Below are positions 44,440-54,042 of a stretch of 64,000 nucleotides of DNA, piece after piece. The notes below the pieces were generated by a model that worked only from the letters and a program-made list of their open reading frames with translations, was not told where the DNA came from and did no database searches. Within the stretch, counting starts at the first letter, position 1, and each line of letters begins with the position of its first letter. The position numbers and the translations under genes were made by a program. This DNA comes from JAISDD01 sp031553935 (GTDB lineage: Bacteria > Bacillota > Syntrophomonadia > Syntrophomonadales > Syntrophomonadaceae), in assembly GCA_031553935.1 (NCBI GenBank), contig JAVBKS010000009.1:9492-73491 (forward strand), in the 5' to 3' direction.

Positions 44440-45678
44440 TTATAGAAAACTAACTATATATCCGTAATACCAGGAACCTAGTGGACCTCCAAACTCTCTA
44501 TGAGAAAATCCCCTTACTCCTTCTTTAGGAGACTTTGTGAGACTACTTGTCATATGAACTGAACGCACAGATGAATAGTTGTTAGAATCTGGGTCTTGAA
44601 TAAAGATATGTTTATAACATATTGTTTCATCTTTTTCATCATGTAGTTCTTGATCGCATTCCATTGGTTGATAGATACCTTCAAGCGCATGGTAATCGTA
44701 TTCAGCTTGAATTGATATCCCTGAGCTATAATAGTTTGGTTCGATATACAGTGGCTCAACTGAGTGAATAGAACCATTATAGAAGCCGTCTGAATATGTG
44801 GCTTTGACAATTGTTTGCTTTTGAAAAGGGTTTAGCTGTGGTTCTTGGTTTATACAGATTTCAACCCCTTCACCATTTGGTTTATCATTACCCCATGTTC
44901 CTTCAAAAATATACTGGTCCTTTGAATCACAAAACCATATTCCTATCCCATTTCTTTTATTATCTATATAGTCTCCATAGTATAAAAAGAATTTCCAATC
45001 ATACTCAATATAATCAATTTCGTTATCTTTAAAAACTTGAACCATGTATAGACCCAAACCTTTGGTATCGCCTCTCTCATTATTCGGATAGAAAATTATT
45101 GGTTTATCTACTTCAACTAATGTAGCAACAGCATTGAATCGTTCAGTCTGTATAATATTTCTTGCCGCGTTTATATCGCCCAGCTCACATAAGCCAAATA
45201 ACTCTTTTAAGAGAGGATTAACCGCATTTCTTGCTAACACTTCTTTTTGAGTCTTAATCTCTTCATCCTTAGTTAGTTCATAGCCATAGTTTAATAAGGC
45301 AAACGCCCAGTCCGTCTTACCTATTTCAGCAAAATATTTTGCTATGCTTGAGAACTTTTTGACAATAGTTTTATGGTTTTTTTCCTGCTGCTCGTAAGCT
45401 CTCTTTAATATGTTGCTGATATCCTGAACCGTATTTTCATCTAAACGCGCAATATATGTATCAGCCAAACCTAAATAGGCTTTATCTCTCTTAGCGTCAA
45501 TGGTAATTGCCTTATCGAATTCTAAAATAGCCTCGGTGTATTTGGATTCCGCAATTAACTTATATCCCAGTTTTATCTGTTGTGTATAAGGGTCTGTGGC
45601 ACTTATTGCAAAATATGAGGCTCCGCTAAGAGCAATAATTGCAGAAGCTAAGATAATAATAATGGATTTCTTATTCAT
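44440..45678 (-). CDS. membrane-anchored TPR/MORN-repeat protein
   Basis: 412 aa. Starts with a membrane helix (IIIILASAIIALSGASYFA), then a TPR pair beginning QQIKLGYKLIAESKYTEAILEFDKAI, more helical repeats to about residue 190, and MORN-like repeats (YGDYIDNKRNGIGIWF, FEGTWGNDKPNGEGVEI, YSDGFYNGSIH). It lacks the zinc ribbon of its two upstream paralogues. Function unknown. GAGGAGG precedes ATG 45678; 12 bases behind the next gene, so co-transcribed. Confidence 0.8.
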   Translation of the reverse strand: MNKKSIIIILASAIIALSGASYFAISATDPYTQQIKLGYKLIAESKYTEAILEFDKAITIDAKRDKAYLGLADTYIARLDENTVQDISNILKRAYEQQEKNHKTIVKKFSSIAKYFAEIGKTDWAFALLNYGYELTKDEEIKTQKEVLARNAVNPLLKELFGLCELGDINAARNIIQTERFNAVATLVEVDKPIIFYPNNERGDTKGLGLYMVQVFKDNEIDYIEYDWKFFLYYGDYIDNKRNGIGIWFCDSKDQYIFEGTWGNDKPNGEGVEICINQEPQLNPFQKQTIVKATYSDGFYNGSIHSVEPLYIEPNYYSSGISIQAEYDYHALEGIYQPMECDQELHDEKDETICYKHIFIQDPDSNNYSSVRSVHMTSSLTKSPKEGVRGFSHREFGGPLGSWYYGYIVSFL

Positions 45679-45690
45679 AATACCTCCTCG

Positions 45691-47028
45691 TTAATCAGAA
45701 CCAAAGAAATAGAGTATTCCTCTACGCCCGTCAGTTAACTCAATATAATACCATGAGCCGCGGTTGAATAACCAAGACACATTTCCATCTAGCGAATTCG
45801 GAGAGAAAGCCTTAATGAGTCTAAAACCTTCTCCATTATTGAATCGAAACGGCTGCCTATCAATTGAGTAACTGAACTCCATCCAGGGTTCAAAATCATC
45901 ATCGGGCATTAGAGACTTTTCAATGAAATGCGGTCCAAATACTGATGGTTCAAATTGAGACGAAAACTCGTATCTCTTTCCATAAGCAAGAGAATAATCA
46001 TTATCGTATTCAATCAACTCATTCCCTTCCAGCTGGTAATATGCCATCGCAATCTTGGGTGAAGTAAAATCAACATATTGGTCTCGCCCAATGATTCTCC
46101 CTCTCTGATCCAGCCATGCAATAGTGGAATCTTTCCACCCGGCTGGCACCGGCCCAATGTCGAAAAGTTCCATTCCGTTATACCGAATCATATGAATAAG
46201 TGGATCTTCACTCGGCCCGACGTCATAAATCGCAATTTCCGAATAATCATCCGTCTTATCAAAATCAATAATGTCGGCTCCGCCAAAATAATCCAACTCC
46301 AGTTTGAATATGGATGAGTTAACTCGCAAAGTAACCAGAGCTCCATGTTCTTCTGGTTGATAATTATATGTAAGGCTTATTTCGTCATCCCCATTGCCAT
46401 GCAAATCAAAAACTGTTTTCCAGGTTTCTGAACCACTGTATCGAAGAGCTCTTCCTCTAAAACCGGAATTCAATACCGCGGCATTAAATGGCATAAACTT
46501 GCCATTTAATAGCTCGAATTTTTCTCCAGGAATTGCATCTTCTACTGCATTTATTAGTGCAATATAATGAGTGTTGTTTCGAATATCATCATGATAATAA
46601 ATATTATTAGATAATTCTTCCAATATGCTTAATGCTCTGTGAAAATCATTCATTTCAAAGTAGACTCTAACTAGTCCAATCCTTGAATCAATCGGCTTTT
46701 CGTTAATTAGAATTGCTTTATTAAATGCTAGTATAGCTTCCTCATATTTACCTTCAGACAACAGTTTATAACCCAGCTTTATTTGCTGCTCCGACGGGTC
46801 AAATACATCAAAAGTAACTACTGCTACAACCACTGTTGTTAATATAACGACAACTATACTAATAAGCAAAATATTTTTTTTCAATATAAAGCTCTTTCCA
46901 AATGCGCCAGAACTCACAGGGTCACGACTTTCCGGCGTACTGTGGTTTGTGTTCATAGTCTTGTAGCCGCATACTCCGCAATATCTTGCCCCCGGTTCTA
47001 GCTTTATAGCACAATTATGACAAATCAT
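45691..47028 (-). CDS. zinc-ribbon/TPR membrane protein
   Basis: 445 aa. N-terminal zinc ribbon (CHNCAIKL...CGVCG), one membrane helix near 60-80, a TPR pair starting QQIKLGYKLLSEGKYEEAILAFNKAI, and a C-terminal domain of about 250 residues with FG-GAP/VCBS-like strands (LHGNGDDEISLTYNY, DFDKTDDYSEIAIYDVG). The ribbon is predicted cytoplasmic and the rest external. ATG 47028 with AAAGGGTG upstream; a longer frame to 47073 has no ribosome site. Confidence 0.8.
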   Translation of the reverse strand: MICHNCAIKLEPGARYCGVCGYKTMNTNHSTPESRDPVSSGAFGKSFILKKNILLISIVVVILTTVVVAVVTFDVFDPSEQQIKLGYKLLSEGKYEEAILAFNKAILINEKPIDSRIGLVRVYFEMNDFHRALSILEELSNNIYYHDDIRNNTHYIALINAVEDAIPGEKFELLNGKFMPFNAAVLNSGFRGRALRYSGSETWKTVFDLHGNGDDEISLTYNYQPEEHGALVTLRVNSSIFKLELDYFGGADIIDFDKTDDYSEIAIYDVGPSEDPLIHMIRYNGMELFDIGPVPAGWKDSTIAWLDQRGRIIGRDQYVDFTSPKIAMAYYQLEGNELIEYDNDYSLAYGKRYEFSSQFEPSVFGPHFIEKSLMPDDDFEPWMEFSYSIDRQPFRFNNGEGFRLIKAFSPNSLDGNVSWLFNRGSWYYIELTDGRRGILYFFGSD

Positions 47029-47106
47029 AAAATTTTCACCCTTTTCAAATAACGATTTTGATTTCAACATCAAATACTAAACAAGCACTCAAATCAACTT
47101 TACCAC

Positions 47107-47766
47107 TTATCGCCATCCCATTTTCTTTTCATAAGCAATCAAGGTATCCTTATTTGCTTGCTCTATCTCATTGAATTCACTGTCGTCGAAATTTGGATTA
47201 GCATGGTACCAAGGCTTGGCGGAAAAATAATTTTTGTATTCTTCTTCCTGAAAAATATACCCATGGCGCGCATAAATCTCGTTCCTTATCAAAGCAACTT
47301 CTTGTTTGCTTAACTTTGATAAAAATGTCTCCGTTATATATTCTTGATCACTGGGATATATAAAGTTATCCGAAGAAATAACCTTTGGGGGTTCTTTTTC
47401 CTTAGCATTTTTCATCACCGGTGGCGCTTGTTCTGGAGTAAGATTAGGCGTAATTGCATTATTCTTATTTATATCAATGTCAGAGGACTTTATGGGAGCA
47501 ATACCATGGATATTTGATTCTCTATGCAGCATATACCAAATTGCTGTACTTGACATTATTACAACGACGATCAAAACAACGATATAAGGAAAAAGGTTTT
47601 CTTTTCTCTTTTGCAAGCCATGATCATTTATTAGCGGTGAAACGCTTCTCGTCATCGAGAAATTATCATGCTTTGGAACAGGTCTTTGTTTTAAAGGTGA
47701 AGCTCCGCATTCTGTGCAAATTTCTAAATTTTTTGCCTTTTTTACACCACAGTTATAGCAATACAC
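47107..47766 (-). CDS. zinc-ribbon membrane protein with YARHG domain
   Basis: 219 aa, GTG start with AGGAG upstream. Zinc ribbon CYNCGVKK...CTECGA, membrane helix (YIVVLIVVVIMSSTAIWYML), a disordered Asn/Pro-rich linker, then a YARHG domain (LIRNEIYARHGYIF...YFSAKPWYHANPNF). YARHG domains are extracellular modules of unknown, probably cell-wall-related function. Confidence 0.85.
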   Translation of the reverse strand: MYCYNCGVKKAKNLEICTECGASPLKQRPVPKHDNFSMTRSVSPLINDHGLQKRKENLFPYIVVLIVVVIMSSTAIWYMLHRESNIHGIAPIKSSDIDINKNNAITPNLTPEQAPPVMKNAKEKEPPKVISSDNFIYPSDQEYITETFLSKLSKQEVALIRNEIYARHGYIFQEEEYKNYFSAKPWYHANPNFDDSEFNEIEQANKDTLIAYEKKMGWR

Positions 47767-47813
47767 AAAACCATCTCCTAATTATTCATTAACACGAATT
47801 GTTAATTGTTTGC

Positions 47814-49559
47814 TTAGTATGAATATAGAAGCTCTATTTTGGAGGTAGATAATTGTTTGCGAAATATTTTTGCCTGTTTTCTTTCATATCCATAGCGCCA
47901 TCCTAAATCCTTCCCCATGCTTCGAACTCCGTTTTCGATTCTGAAATAGACCCAATCATTCAAGTATTCAACTTGATCAGTATTTTGATAATATCTTTCC
48001 TCCATAAGAATTTCTCCTGTAATTCCTAAATTGCTGTAATCTTCTTTGGTAAGTAGTCTAACTTTATTACCTGAATTATCAGCATATATACTTATCTCAT
48101 TGCTTGCTTCCAAGAGATTTTTGCTTTCGAAAAAGGGAGTTTTAAGCACGCTTACATCCAAGCTTGAATCTTCCACTATTCCGTTTTGAATGTCTAAAAT
48201 AACTGGGGACAAATGCATATGCCAATCTCTCCCTGATAAATACAGAAGGAAATAACCCTGACTTTTTTGTATAACTAAAAATTTTTCCTGTACCAGCTTA
48301 CCTTTTTCACCAGCTAGCACATTGAAATTACTTCCATCTTTTTTGATTCGCGCAATTACTCCTCCATTATATGGTAATTCTGAGCGATAACGAAATAGTC
48401 CGTCATACCCTATATTGTATGTTCCACTTCGACTTCCGAAAGAAAAATAGAGATAGTCATCAACTATTTGTACATGCTGTATAGCAACCGAATTTGCTTC
48501 TGCAGCATCATCAAAAAAATCCATCTTTTTTGAAAACAAGACCTTTTCATCGTACCCATCTGCTCTCACAGATCCAATTCTTATTTGATCAGCTGGTGTG
48601 TTATGATATGAGAAATATAGCATTCCATCGCTTTCGCCGTAGTGTAAATACTTGCCTGCTACTGTTGCTATCTTCGCTCTGGATCTGCAATTGATTATGG
48701 AAGTGTTTCTTATTCTGATATCCCCGGTTGCTTCTTCGCAAACAATAATTCCCCTATAAGGATCGAGCGTTTTTATACTTCCACTGCCATAATCCTTGCG
48801 ATCAGCCCCGGAAAAATCTACTGAGTAGATTTCACTAATTTCGTTTTCTAATACTGAACACTGTAAATAAAATCTATTATTATATATAAATATCTTTCCA
48901 GCACCTGTATCAGTAAACAATTCTTCTTTATTTCCTTCATTGTCAACACGCATCATTTTCTTACTGGATCCTTTTGCGTGAGCATAGCGAGCGAATACGG
49001 CACTTTTTTCAAAACTGTCATCATGGTATTCCCGGTAATAGGTATATCCGCCATATTGTACGTAGTAGCCTCCATTGTTAATAGGTCCATTAAATGCTAT
49101 CACTTTATGCAACCAGTCCCTAGCTTCTAGATTATCCGGGTCCAAATCTAGGACTTCTCTTAGGAATTGCTCAGCTTTATCATATTCGCCCAGCATAAAA
49201 TGGGCTTCGCTGGCTCCGATCCGTGCCGAAATGCTCTTCGAATCAATTGAAATCACTTTATTAAATGCTAGTATCGCCTCATCATATTTGCCTTCAGCAA
49301 GCAGTTTATAACCGAGCTTAATTTCTCTTTCAACCGGATTGAAAACTCCTGTAGCAACAATTTCTTTCGTTAGTAATACCATCAAGCAAACTGCAATAAT
49401 GCTGATAATTAAAACCAATCTAAATTTTTTATTATTTTCTGGTTGAATACTCTCTGTAATCAGCTGTTTAGTTTTCGGTACATCTGCTAAAGCAAAACCG
49501 CAATTTTCGCAAAATGAGCTGTCAATCTCATTTATAACCCCGCAATTTCGGCATAACAA
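47814..49559 (-). CDS. zinc-ribbon/TPR membrane protein with propeller-like domain
   Basis: 581 aa, TTG start (49559) with AGGAAGTGATC just upstream. Zinc ribbon CRNCGVI...CENCGFAL, membrane helix (LVLIISIIAVCLMVLLT), TPR beginning REIKLGYKLLAEGKYDEAILAFNKVI and a further TPR to about 155. A C-terminal beta-propeller-like domain (DUF5050-like: KIFIYNNRFYLQCSV, YLHYGESDGMLYFSY, VDDYLYFSF) fills the rest. It is a paralogue of the proteins at 45691 and 44440 in the membrane-TPR part only. Confidence 0.8.
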   Translation of the reverse strand: MLCRNCGVINEIDSSFCENCGFALADVPKTKQLITESIQPENNKKFRLVLIISIIAVCLMVLLTKEIVATGVFNPVEREIKLGYKLLAEGKYDEAILAFNKVISIDSKSISARIGASEAHFMLGEYDKAEQFLREVLDLDPDNLEARDWLHKVIAFNGPINNGGYYVQYGGYTYYREYHDDSFEKSAVFARYAHAKGSSKKMMRVDNEGNKEELFTDTGAGKIFIYNNRFYLQCSVLENEISEIYSVDFSGADRKDYGSGSIKTLDPYRGIIVCEEATGDIRIRNTSIINCRSRAKIATVAGKYLHYGESDGMLYFSYHNTPADQIRIGSVRADGYDEKVLFSKKMDFFDDAAEANSVAIQHVQIVDDYLYFSFGSRSGTYNIGYDGLFRYRSELPYNGGVIARIKKDGSNFNVLAGEKGKLVQEKFLVIQKSQGYFLLYLSGRDWHMHLSPVILDIQNGIVEDSSLDVSVLKTPFFESKNLLEASNEISIYADNSGNKVRLLTKEDYSNLGITGEILMEERYYQNTDQVEYLNDWVYFRIENGVRSMGKDLGWRYGYERKQAKIFRKQLSTSKIELLYSY

Positions 49560-49589
49560 TCGATCACTTCCTTTCTGATTCTACTTTAA

Positions 49590-50060
49590 CTATTCATTTC
49601 TATACCCGCAACGCGAGCAAAATTTCCCCTGACTCAGAATACTATTGCCACATTCTCTGCATAGCCTAGCTTTATTTTGCGACTGTAATACTTGGATGTT
49701 ATTATCAGATGGAACTTCGCTAAATAAACCTACCGTTTGTCTGTTTGAACGCTCTACTGATACAGTTGCTGATGAATCAATTCCCTCTGTCAGGTGTTCT
49801 GTAATCGTTATTTTTTCGGTAGTATTGCATTCATCTCTATTCGAGTTGACAATATTTCTATGATAATCAGGGTTTCCCATTTGCTCTTTTCTGACAAAAC
49901 TCAAACTGTTATGAGATAGAGAGTTTTCCAAAGCTCTTCTGACCATCATTTTTTGGCGTTGATCCTTAGTTGTTATATCAACCAAAATCCAAATAATTGT
50001 TGCGGTGAAACCAGCAATACCGCATCCTAATACAAGCAAACCATTTGTAATCATCGACAT
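49590..50060 (-). CDS. membrane protein with C-terminal zinc ribbon
   Basis: 156 aa. One N-terminal membrane helix (GLLVLGCGIAGFTATIIWILV), a polar middle, and a double-CxxC zinc ribbon at the very end (CRECGNSIL...CSRCGYRNE), the reverse order of its neighbours. No family beyond the ribbon. AAGGAAAGGG lies upstream of ATG 50060. Confidence 0.75.
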   Translation of the reverse strand: MSMITNGLLVLGCGIAGFTATIIWILVDITTKDQRQKMMVRRALENSLSHNSLSFVRKEQMGNPDYHRNIVNSNRDECNTTEKITITEHLTEGIDSSATVSVERSNRQTVGLFSEVPSDNNIQVLQSQNKARLCRECGNSILSQGKFCSRCGYRNE

Positions 50061-50127
50061 CTGCCCTTTCCTTATAAATAAAACATGCGAAATAATTCTC
50101 TATCAAACTTACGAAAATATTAAAAGT

Positions 50128-52077
50128 CTATAGCCATCCTTTTTGTCTTAATTCAGCAATTTTATTAGTAAGCGGGTGTAAATCAGTAGAATTGGCTCCG
50201 TTTGGAGCATATCTAACGGCCAAGTTGTAGAATTCTACAACTTGGCCGTAGTCTCGACTGTTTTCGTCCTTACGGCTTTCTTTTTCCAAGTGCAGAAAAG
50301 CAAATTGCAAATAACATTTGTAATCATCCGAATATTTATCCTTCATTTCCTTAAGCTTCTTTTCTGCCAAATTCAAATCTCCAGACAGCTGATAAATGAT
50401 CGCCAAGTTTCTATATATGTAAGGTCGGCTATATCCTATGTCAAGCAGCTTTTGAAACTTTCGAGCAGCACTGCTATAGTTTTCAGAAGCAAAATAGGCT
50501 TCAGCTAGGGTTTCAGTAATTATCAAGTCATCTTTATCATGTAACTCCTGTTCTGCTCGTTCTAATACTCTAATCTGATTATTAAGAGCATCTTTATCCG
50601 TATTTCGGCTTCGTTTATAAATACTTGCCAGTTCTATATAAGCCTTTTTAATAATAATCTGATCGTTAGACTCACTAATGGTTTTGCTAAAGCTGCCTAT
50701 AGCAGCATCAAGCTTATGCTCAGCTACATAGACCTGGCCGTTAACATAATCTAAAACATCATTACTGCTGCCTAAAGCGACCAACTGATTCAGCGTCTCC
50801 CTAGCCTGTGAAACATCACCTTTTTTGGCATAACAAACTGCTACATCGCGGGCATATTCAATATTTGCAGGATCAATTGCTGAAGCCTTGACCATATATG
50901 AAACTGCCTCCGGGTATTTTCCATTTTCGAAATAGACGGTTCCTTTAAGATAATTATACTGGCCATCATCACTGAGGCCGGCAATCTGGCCGGCAACTTC
51001 ATCTAAATAATCGATGCACTGCTGATAATTAGTCTGTTTCAAAAGAATTTGTGCTAAACCCAAATAGCCTTCTTTTGCTGTAGGCTCAATACTATTTGCC
51101 GAATTAAAGGCTTGCATCGCCGTCTCAAATTGATAGTGTTTCAAAGACTCATACCCATTGCTGACGAATGCATCAAACTTTTCTTTTCTTTCCACTCTCA
51201 TAATGCTTATACCGCATAATATAGTGAATGCAAAACTTAGCAGCAAGGCTGTTTTTATGAAATACTTTACTTTTTCGAGTACTTTTTGTTTTTTGTAATA
51301 ATTGTTGAAAACGAAAATGTTATGCAAATCATGCGATAGCTCTGCCACGCTCTGATAGCGTTTAAAAGGATCACTTTGGACGCATTTATTAACTATGAAT
51401 TCGATGCCTTCTGAAAAATCTTTGCTTAATTGGCGGAGCATTCTGAATTCATAGGGAGGCTCATTCGGGCTTTTTCCGGTAAGCAAATGATACATAGTGA
51501 CACCCAGAGAATAAATATCGGTGCGAGCGTCGGTTTGAGAAGTACCATACTGTTCAGGTGCTGCATAGCCCCTAGTGCCCATATAACTGGTATCGCTGCT
51601 GCTATCCGTTTTGTATTCCCGCGCTATGCCAAAGTCAATTAGTTTTACTGCATTATCACTGGACACAATGATATTTGAAGGCTTCAAATCACGGTAAATA
51701 ACCGGATTAGGGCGATGATTATGCAAATACTGAAGAACGCCGCACAATTGTTTCGTCCACTCGATAACCGTTGCCTCATCAAAACTCTTGCGCATATGTA
51801 ATTGTTTATCCAGAGGTACTCCTTCAATATAGTCTTCGATAATATACAGGTGTTCCTCATCTTCGAAAATATCCACTATTCGCGGCAAGGCAGAGTGATT
51901 TAGTTGCTTGAGAATATTCGGTTCTGCCAGCAGATCATAATTGGCTTCCGCTTTTTTGGGAAGCTCCTTAATAGCCCATTTACTACCAAGGTTTATGCTT
52001 TCAGCCAGATATACCGTACTCATTCCACCCGATCCTAACGTTTCAACTATTCTATATCTCTGAGCCAACACCCTCAC
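50128..52077 (-). CDS. Ser/Thr protein kinase with membrane helix and TPR ectodomain
   Basis: 649 aa. Kinase domain (1-~260): GSGGMSTVY, Lys37, YRDLKPSN (Asp130), DFG Asp148, GTRGYAAPEQY and TDIYSLGVTMYHLLTG. One membrane helix near 275-294, then TPR repeats to the end instead of the PASTA repeats of PrkC. GTG 52077 is preferred over ATG 52110, which would overlap the phosphatase; AGGTGAT lies just before it. It is paired with the PP2C phosphatase, 13 bases upstream. Confidence 0.9.
   Translation of the reverse strand: MRVLAQRYRIVETLGSGGMSTVYLAESINLGSKWAIKELPKKAEANYDLLAEPNILKQLNHSALPRIVDIFEDEEHLYIIEDYIEGVPLDKQLHMRKSFDEATVIEWTKQLCGVLQYLHNHRPNPVIYRDLKPSNIIVSSDNAVKLIDFGIAREYKTDSSSDTSYMGTRGYAAPEQYGTSQTDARTDIYSLGVTMYHLLTGKSPNEPPYEFRMLRQLSKDFSEGIEFIVNKCVQSDPFKRYQSVAELSHDLHNIFVFNNYYKKQKVLEKVKYFIKTALLLSFAFTILCGISIMRVERKEKFDAFVSNGYESLKHYQFETAMQAFNSANSIEPTAKEGYLGLAQILLKQTNYQQCIDYLDEVAGQIAGLSDDGQYNYLKGTVYFENGKYPEAVSYMVKASAIDPANIEYARDVAVCYAKKGDVSQARETLNQLVALGSSNDVLDYVNGQVYVAEHKLDAAIGSFSKTISESNDQIIIKKAYIELASIYKRSRNTDKDALNNQIRVLERAEQELHDKDDLIITETLAEAYFASENYSSAARKFQKLLDIGYSRPYIYRNLAIIYQLSGDLNLAEKKLKEMKDKYSDDYKCYLQFAFLHLEKESRKDENSRDYGQVVEFYNLAVRYAPNGANSTDLHPLTNKIAELRQKGWL
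50216..50249. repeat. perfect 34-bp palindrome inside kinase gene
   Basis: Bases 50216-50249 read the same on both strands, centred on GAATTC, with arms ACGGCCAAGTTGTAGAA. It encodes the residues YGQVVEFYNLAV near the C-terminus of the kinase. There is no loop, so it could form a cruciform in DNA or a long hairpin in RNA. Confidence 0.9.
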
Positions 52078-52090
52078 GTAATCACCTGCT

Positions 52091-52912
52091 TCAATTGTTT
52101 TGAGTTTCAAAAGCTTTTAAAGCTTTAATAATTAATGCAGTTATATTATCTTTCCCTCCCTTGTTTAAGGCTTCATCAATTATATTTGCAATTATTTCTT
52201 TTTCAGACTTATTCTGCAGTAACAAATTCAATAACTTTTCATCATTGATAAAATCCGTAACTCCGTCACTACACAAAAAGAATTGGTCATTATTTCTGAG
52301 TTTTACAGATGTTCTATGTGGTTTGACTATCTGTTCTTCCGGCGGAATCCCTAAGTACTGGGTAAGCTTGTTGCGATGGGGATGTTTTTTCGCTTCTGAG
52401 GTCGACATCATTCCGAGTCTAATTGCCCGAGTTACTGGAGTATGATCTTCAGAGAGCTGTGCTATTTTTTTTCCCCGCAGCAAGTATATTCTACTGTCAC
52501 CAATATTGTATGCATGTGCAGAATCTCCCTCGATACATAATAGTGCTATCGTTGTGCCAATTCTGCTAGCCCCTAATTCCTTGGCCTTTTCACTAATAAG
52601 GCTACATGTTTCTATGCTATACATCTGAATGTATTTGTGGATATCATGGAATTTTATTTCGCTAAGCATATTTTGGTACTTGCCCAAAGTCTTGGCTGCA
52701 ATCAAAGCTGCCCATTCGCCCTTTTCTTCGCCGCCCATTCCGTCGAAAACTGCATAAAACTGTAGATTTTGCGTTCTGCTGTCGGAAGAAATCGCTGGTA
52801 TTTCGCGATTTGATTCGTCTAAAAATATGCCGTTATTATAAAAATTATCTTCATTGTTATGGCGTTTTTTTCCGATATGTATTCCTACCGCTGAGGAAAT
52901 TTCAAAAAGCAT
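52091..52912 (-). CDS. PP2C-type Ser/Thr phosphatase
   Basis: 273 aa PPM-family protein. Metal-binding motifs: NNEDNF, VFDGMGG, GTTIALL, YNIGDSRIYLL, LCSDGVTDF and KDNITALII. It would reverse phosphorylation by the adjacent kinase, as PrpC does with PrkC. Start ATG 52912 follows GGTTGGTG. No membrane segment, so it acts in the cytoplasm on the kinase domain or its substrates. Confidence 0.93.
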   Translation of the reverse strand: MLFEISSAVGIHIGKKRHNNEDNFYNNGIFLDESNREIPAISSDSRTQNLQFYAVFDGMGGEEKGEWAALIAAKTLGKYQNMLSEIKFHDIHKYIQMYSIETCSLISEKAKELGASRIGTTIALLCIEGDSAHAYNIGDSRIYLLRGKKIAQLSEDHTPVTRAIRLGMMSTSEAKKHPHRNKLTQYLGIPPEEQIVKPHRTSVKLRNNDQFFLCSDGVTDFINDEKLLNLLLQNKSEKEIIANIIDEALNKGGKDNITALIIKALKAFETQNN

Positions 52913-53109
52913 TTTTTCACCAACCTAGAAGGATATTGGGTACTGTATCCAAAACTATTGTCTGTCGCTCTTTCAAAGTCTTACAGCCGATTTCAACGAT
53001 TATTATCATGGCCATTCCAGAATTCTTCTATTGATTTCCACATATGGGAACCGCCTTGTCCTGTGATGTAAATAAGCTTTCGGACAATTTAGCAGGAGAA
53101 TAGTATTAC

Positions 53110-53991
53110 TTATTGTTTCCTTTCCACTATTCTCGTTAAATTAATTCCATCCATTCCCTTACATCCATTTGCCGTAACATATGCTTTTTTAGCTACATCT
53201 GCGTAAGCAGCCAAGGTGTAGTTTTCTCCTGAAGATCTAGACTGTTTCTTAACCCATTCTACTGCTGTGATGGTCATTTTAGTGGTGCCCTTTTCAATGC
53301 CCCCTGCACCTTTGAAAACATCATCAGGTGCACTAGGTGTCGTAGTGTGAGCCGAAAGTGTGACATTGGTTGAAAACAGACCATCAATTTTTACTTTTTC
53401 AATTACAAAAGAGATTTTTCTCATTGTCGAGGGATAATATGTAAGCCTTACTTCTCCGTTCCATGCTCCCTCCAAGCTCAATTCTTCTATCGTTGCAACG
53501 GTTTCGAAATTATTTGCTTTCCATATACCTTCGGAGAAAGAATACTGAATGTTAGCAGAAACTTTTACGATAGCAACACTTCTATCGATAAAAAGAGCAA
53601 GCGTTACCATTTTGTTTGTCACAGTGTCTACATTTTGAATTTTTTGTACTTCAACTCTTTTAATCTCATTCTTATCAATGAAAAATGTTTGTTTATTCTC
53701 ATTAACCATTAGGGTAACTGTTCTCTCAGCAAATTCGTTTTTTATTAGCTCTAGGTCATCACCTGCAAGCTCTGGGGATTTTTCTTCTTTACCATCCGGT
53801 TCAAAAGTTAGCGATTTGAAAATTGGCGGAATTGGATTATTTGCCTTTGATTCTTCAACGGGCACTTTCGTTTCTTGATTAACCGTCGAGCTATTAGCTG
53901 GAACGGATTCATTATCGAGGACCTTTTTTCCACAACCAAAGCATAATACAAACATCACAATGACCATCAATAACAACAAATGTTTTTTCAT
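53110..53991 (-). CDS. lipoprotein of unknown function
   Basis: 293 aa with a lipoprotein signal (MFVLCFGC) and a polar spacer to about residue 60. The rest is beta-rich with no recognised family (ERTVTLMVNENKQTFFIDKNE, NGEVRLTYYPSTMRKIS, VTLSAHTTTPS). GAAGGGAG lies upstream of ATG 53991. It is between the zinc-ribbon gene and the phosphatase on the same strand. Confidence 0.75.
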   Translation of the reverse strand: MKKHLLLLMVIVMFVLCFGCGKKVLDNESVPANSSTVNQETKVPVEESKANNPIPPIFKSLTFEPDGKEEKSPELAGDDLELIKNEFAERTVTLMVNENKQTFFIDKNEIKRVEVQKIQNVDTVTNKMVTLALFIDRSVAIVKVSANIQYSFSEGIWKANNFETVATIEELSLEGAWNGEVRLTYYPSTMRKISFVIEKVKIDGLFSTNVTLSAHTTTPSAPDDVFKGAGGIEKGTTKMTITAVEWVKKQSRSSGENYTLAAYADVAKKAYVTANGCKGMDGINLTRIVERKQ

Positions 53992-54042
53992 TTCAGATTC
54001 TCCCTTCTAAATCAAATAATGAATCGAACTTGTAATTGAAAA

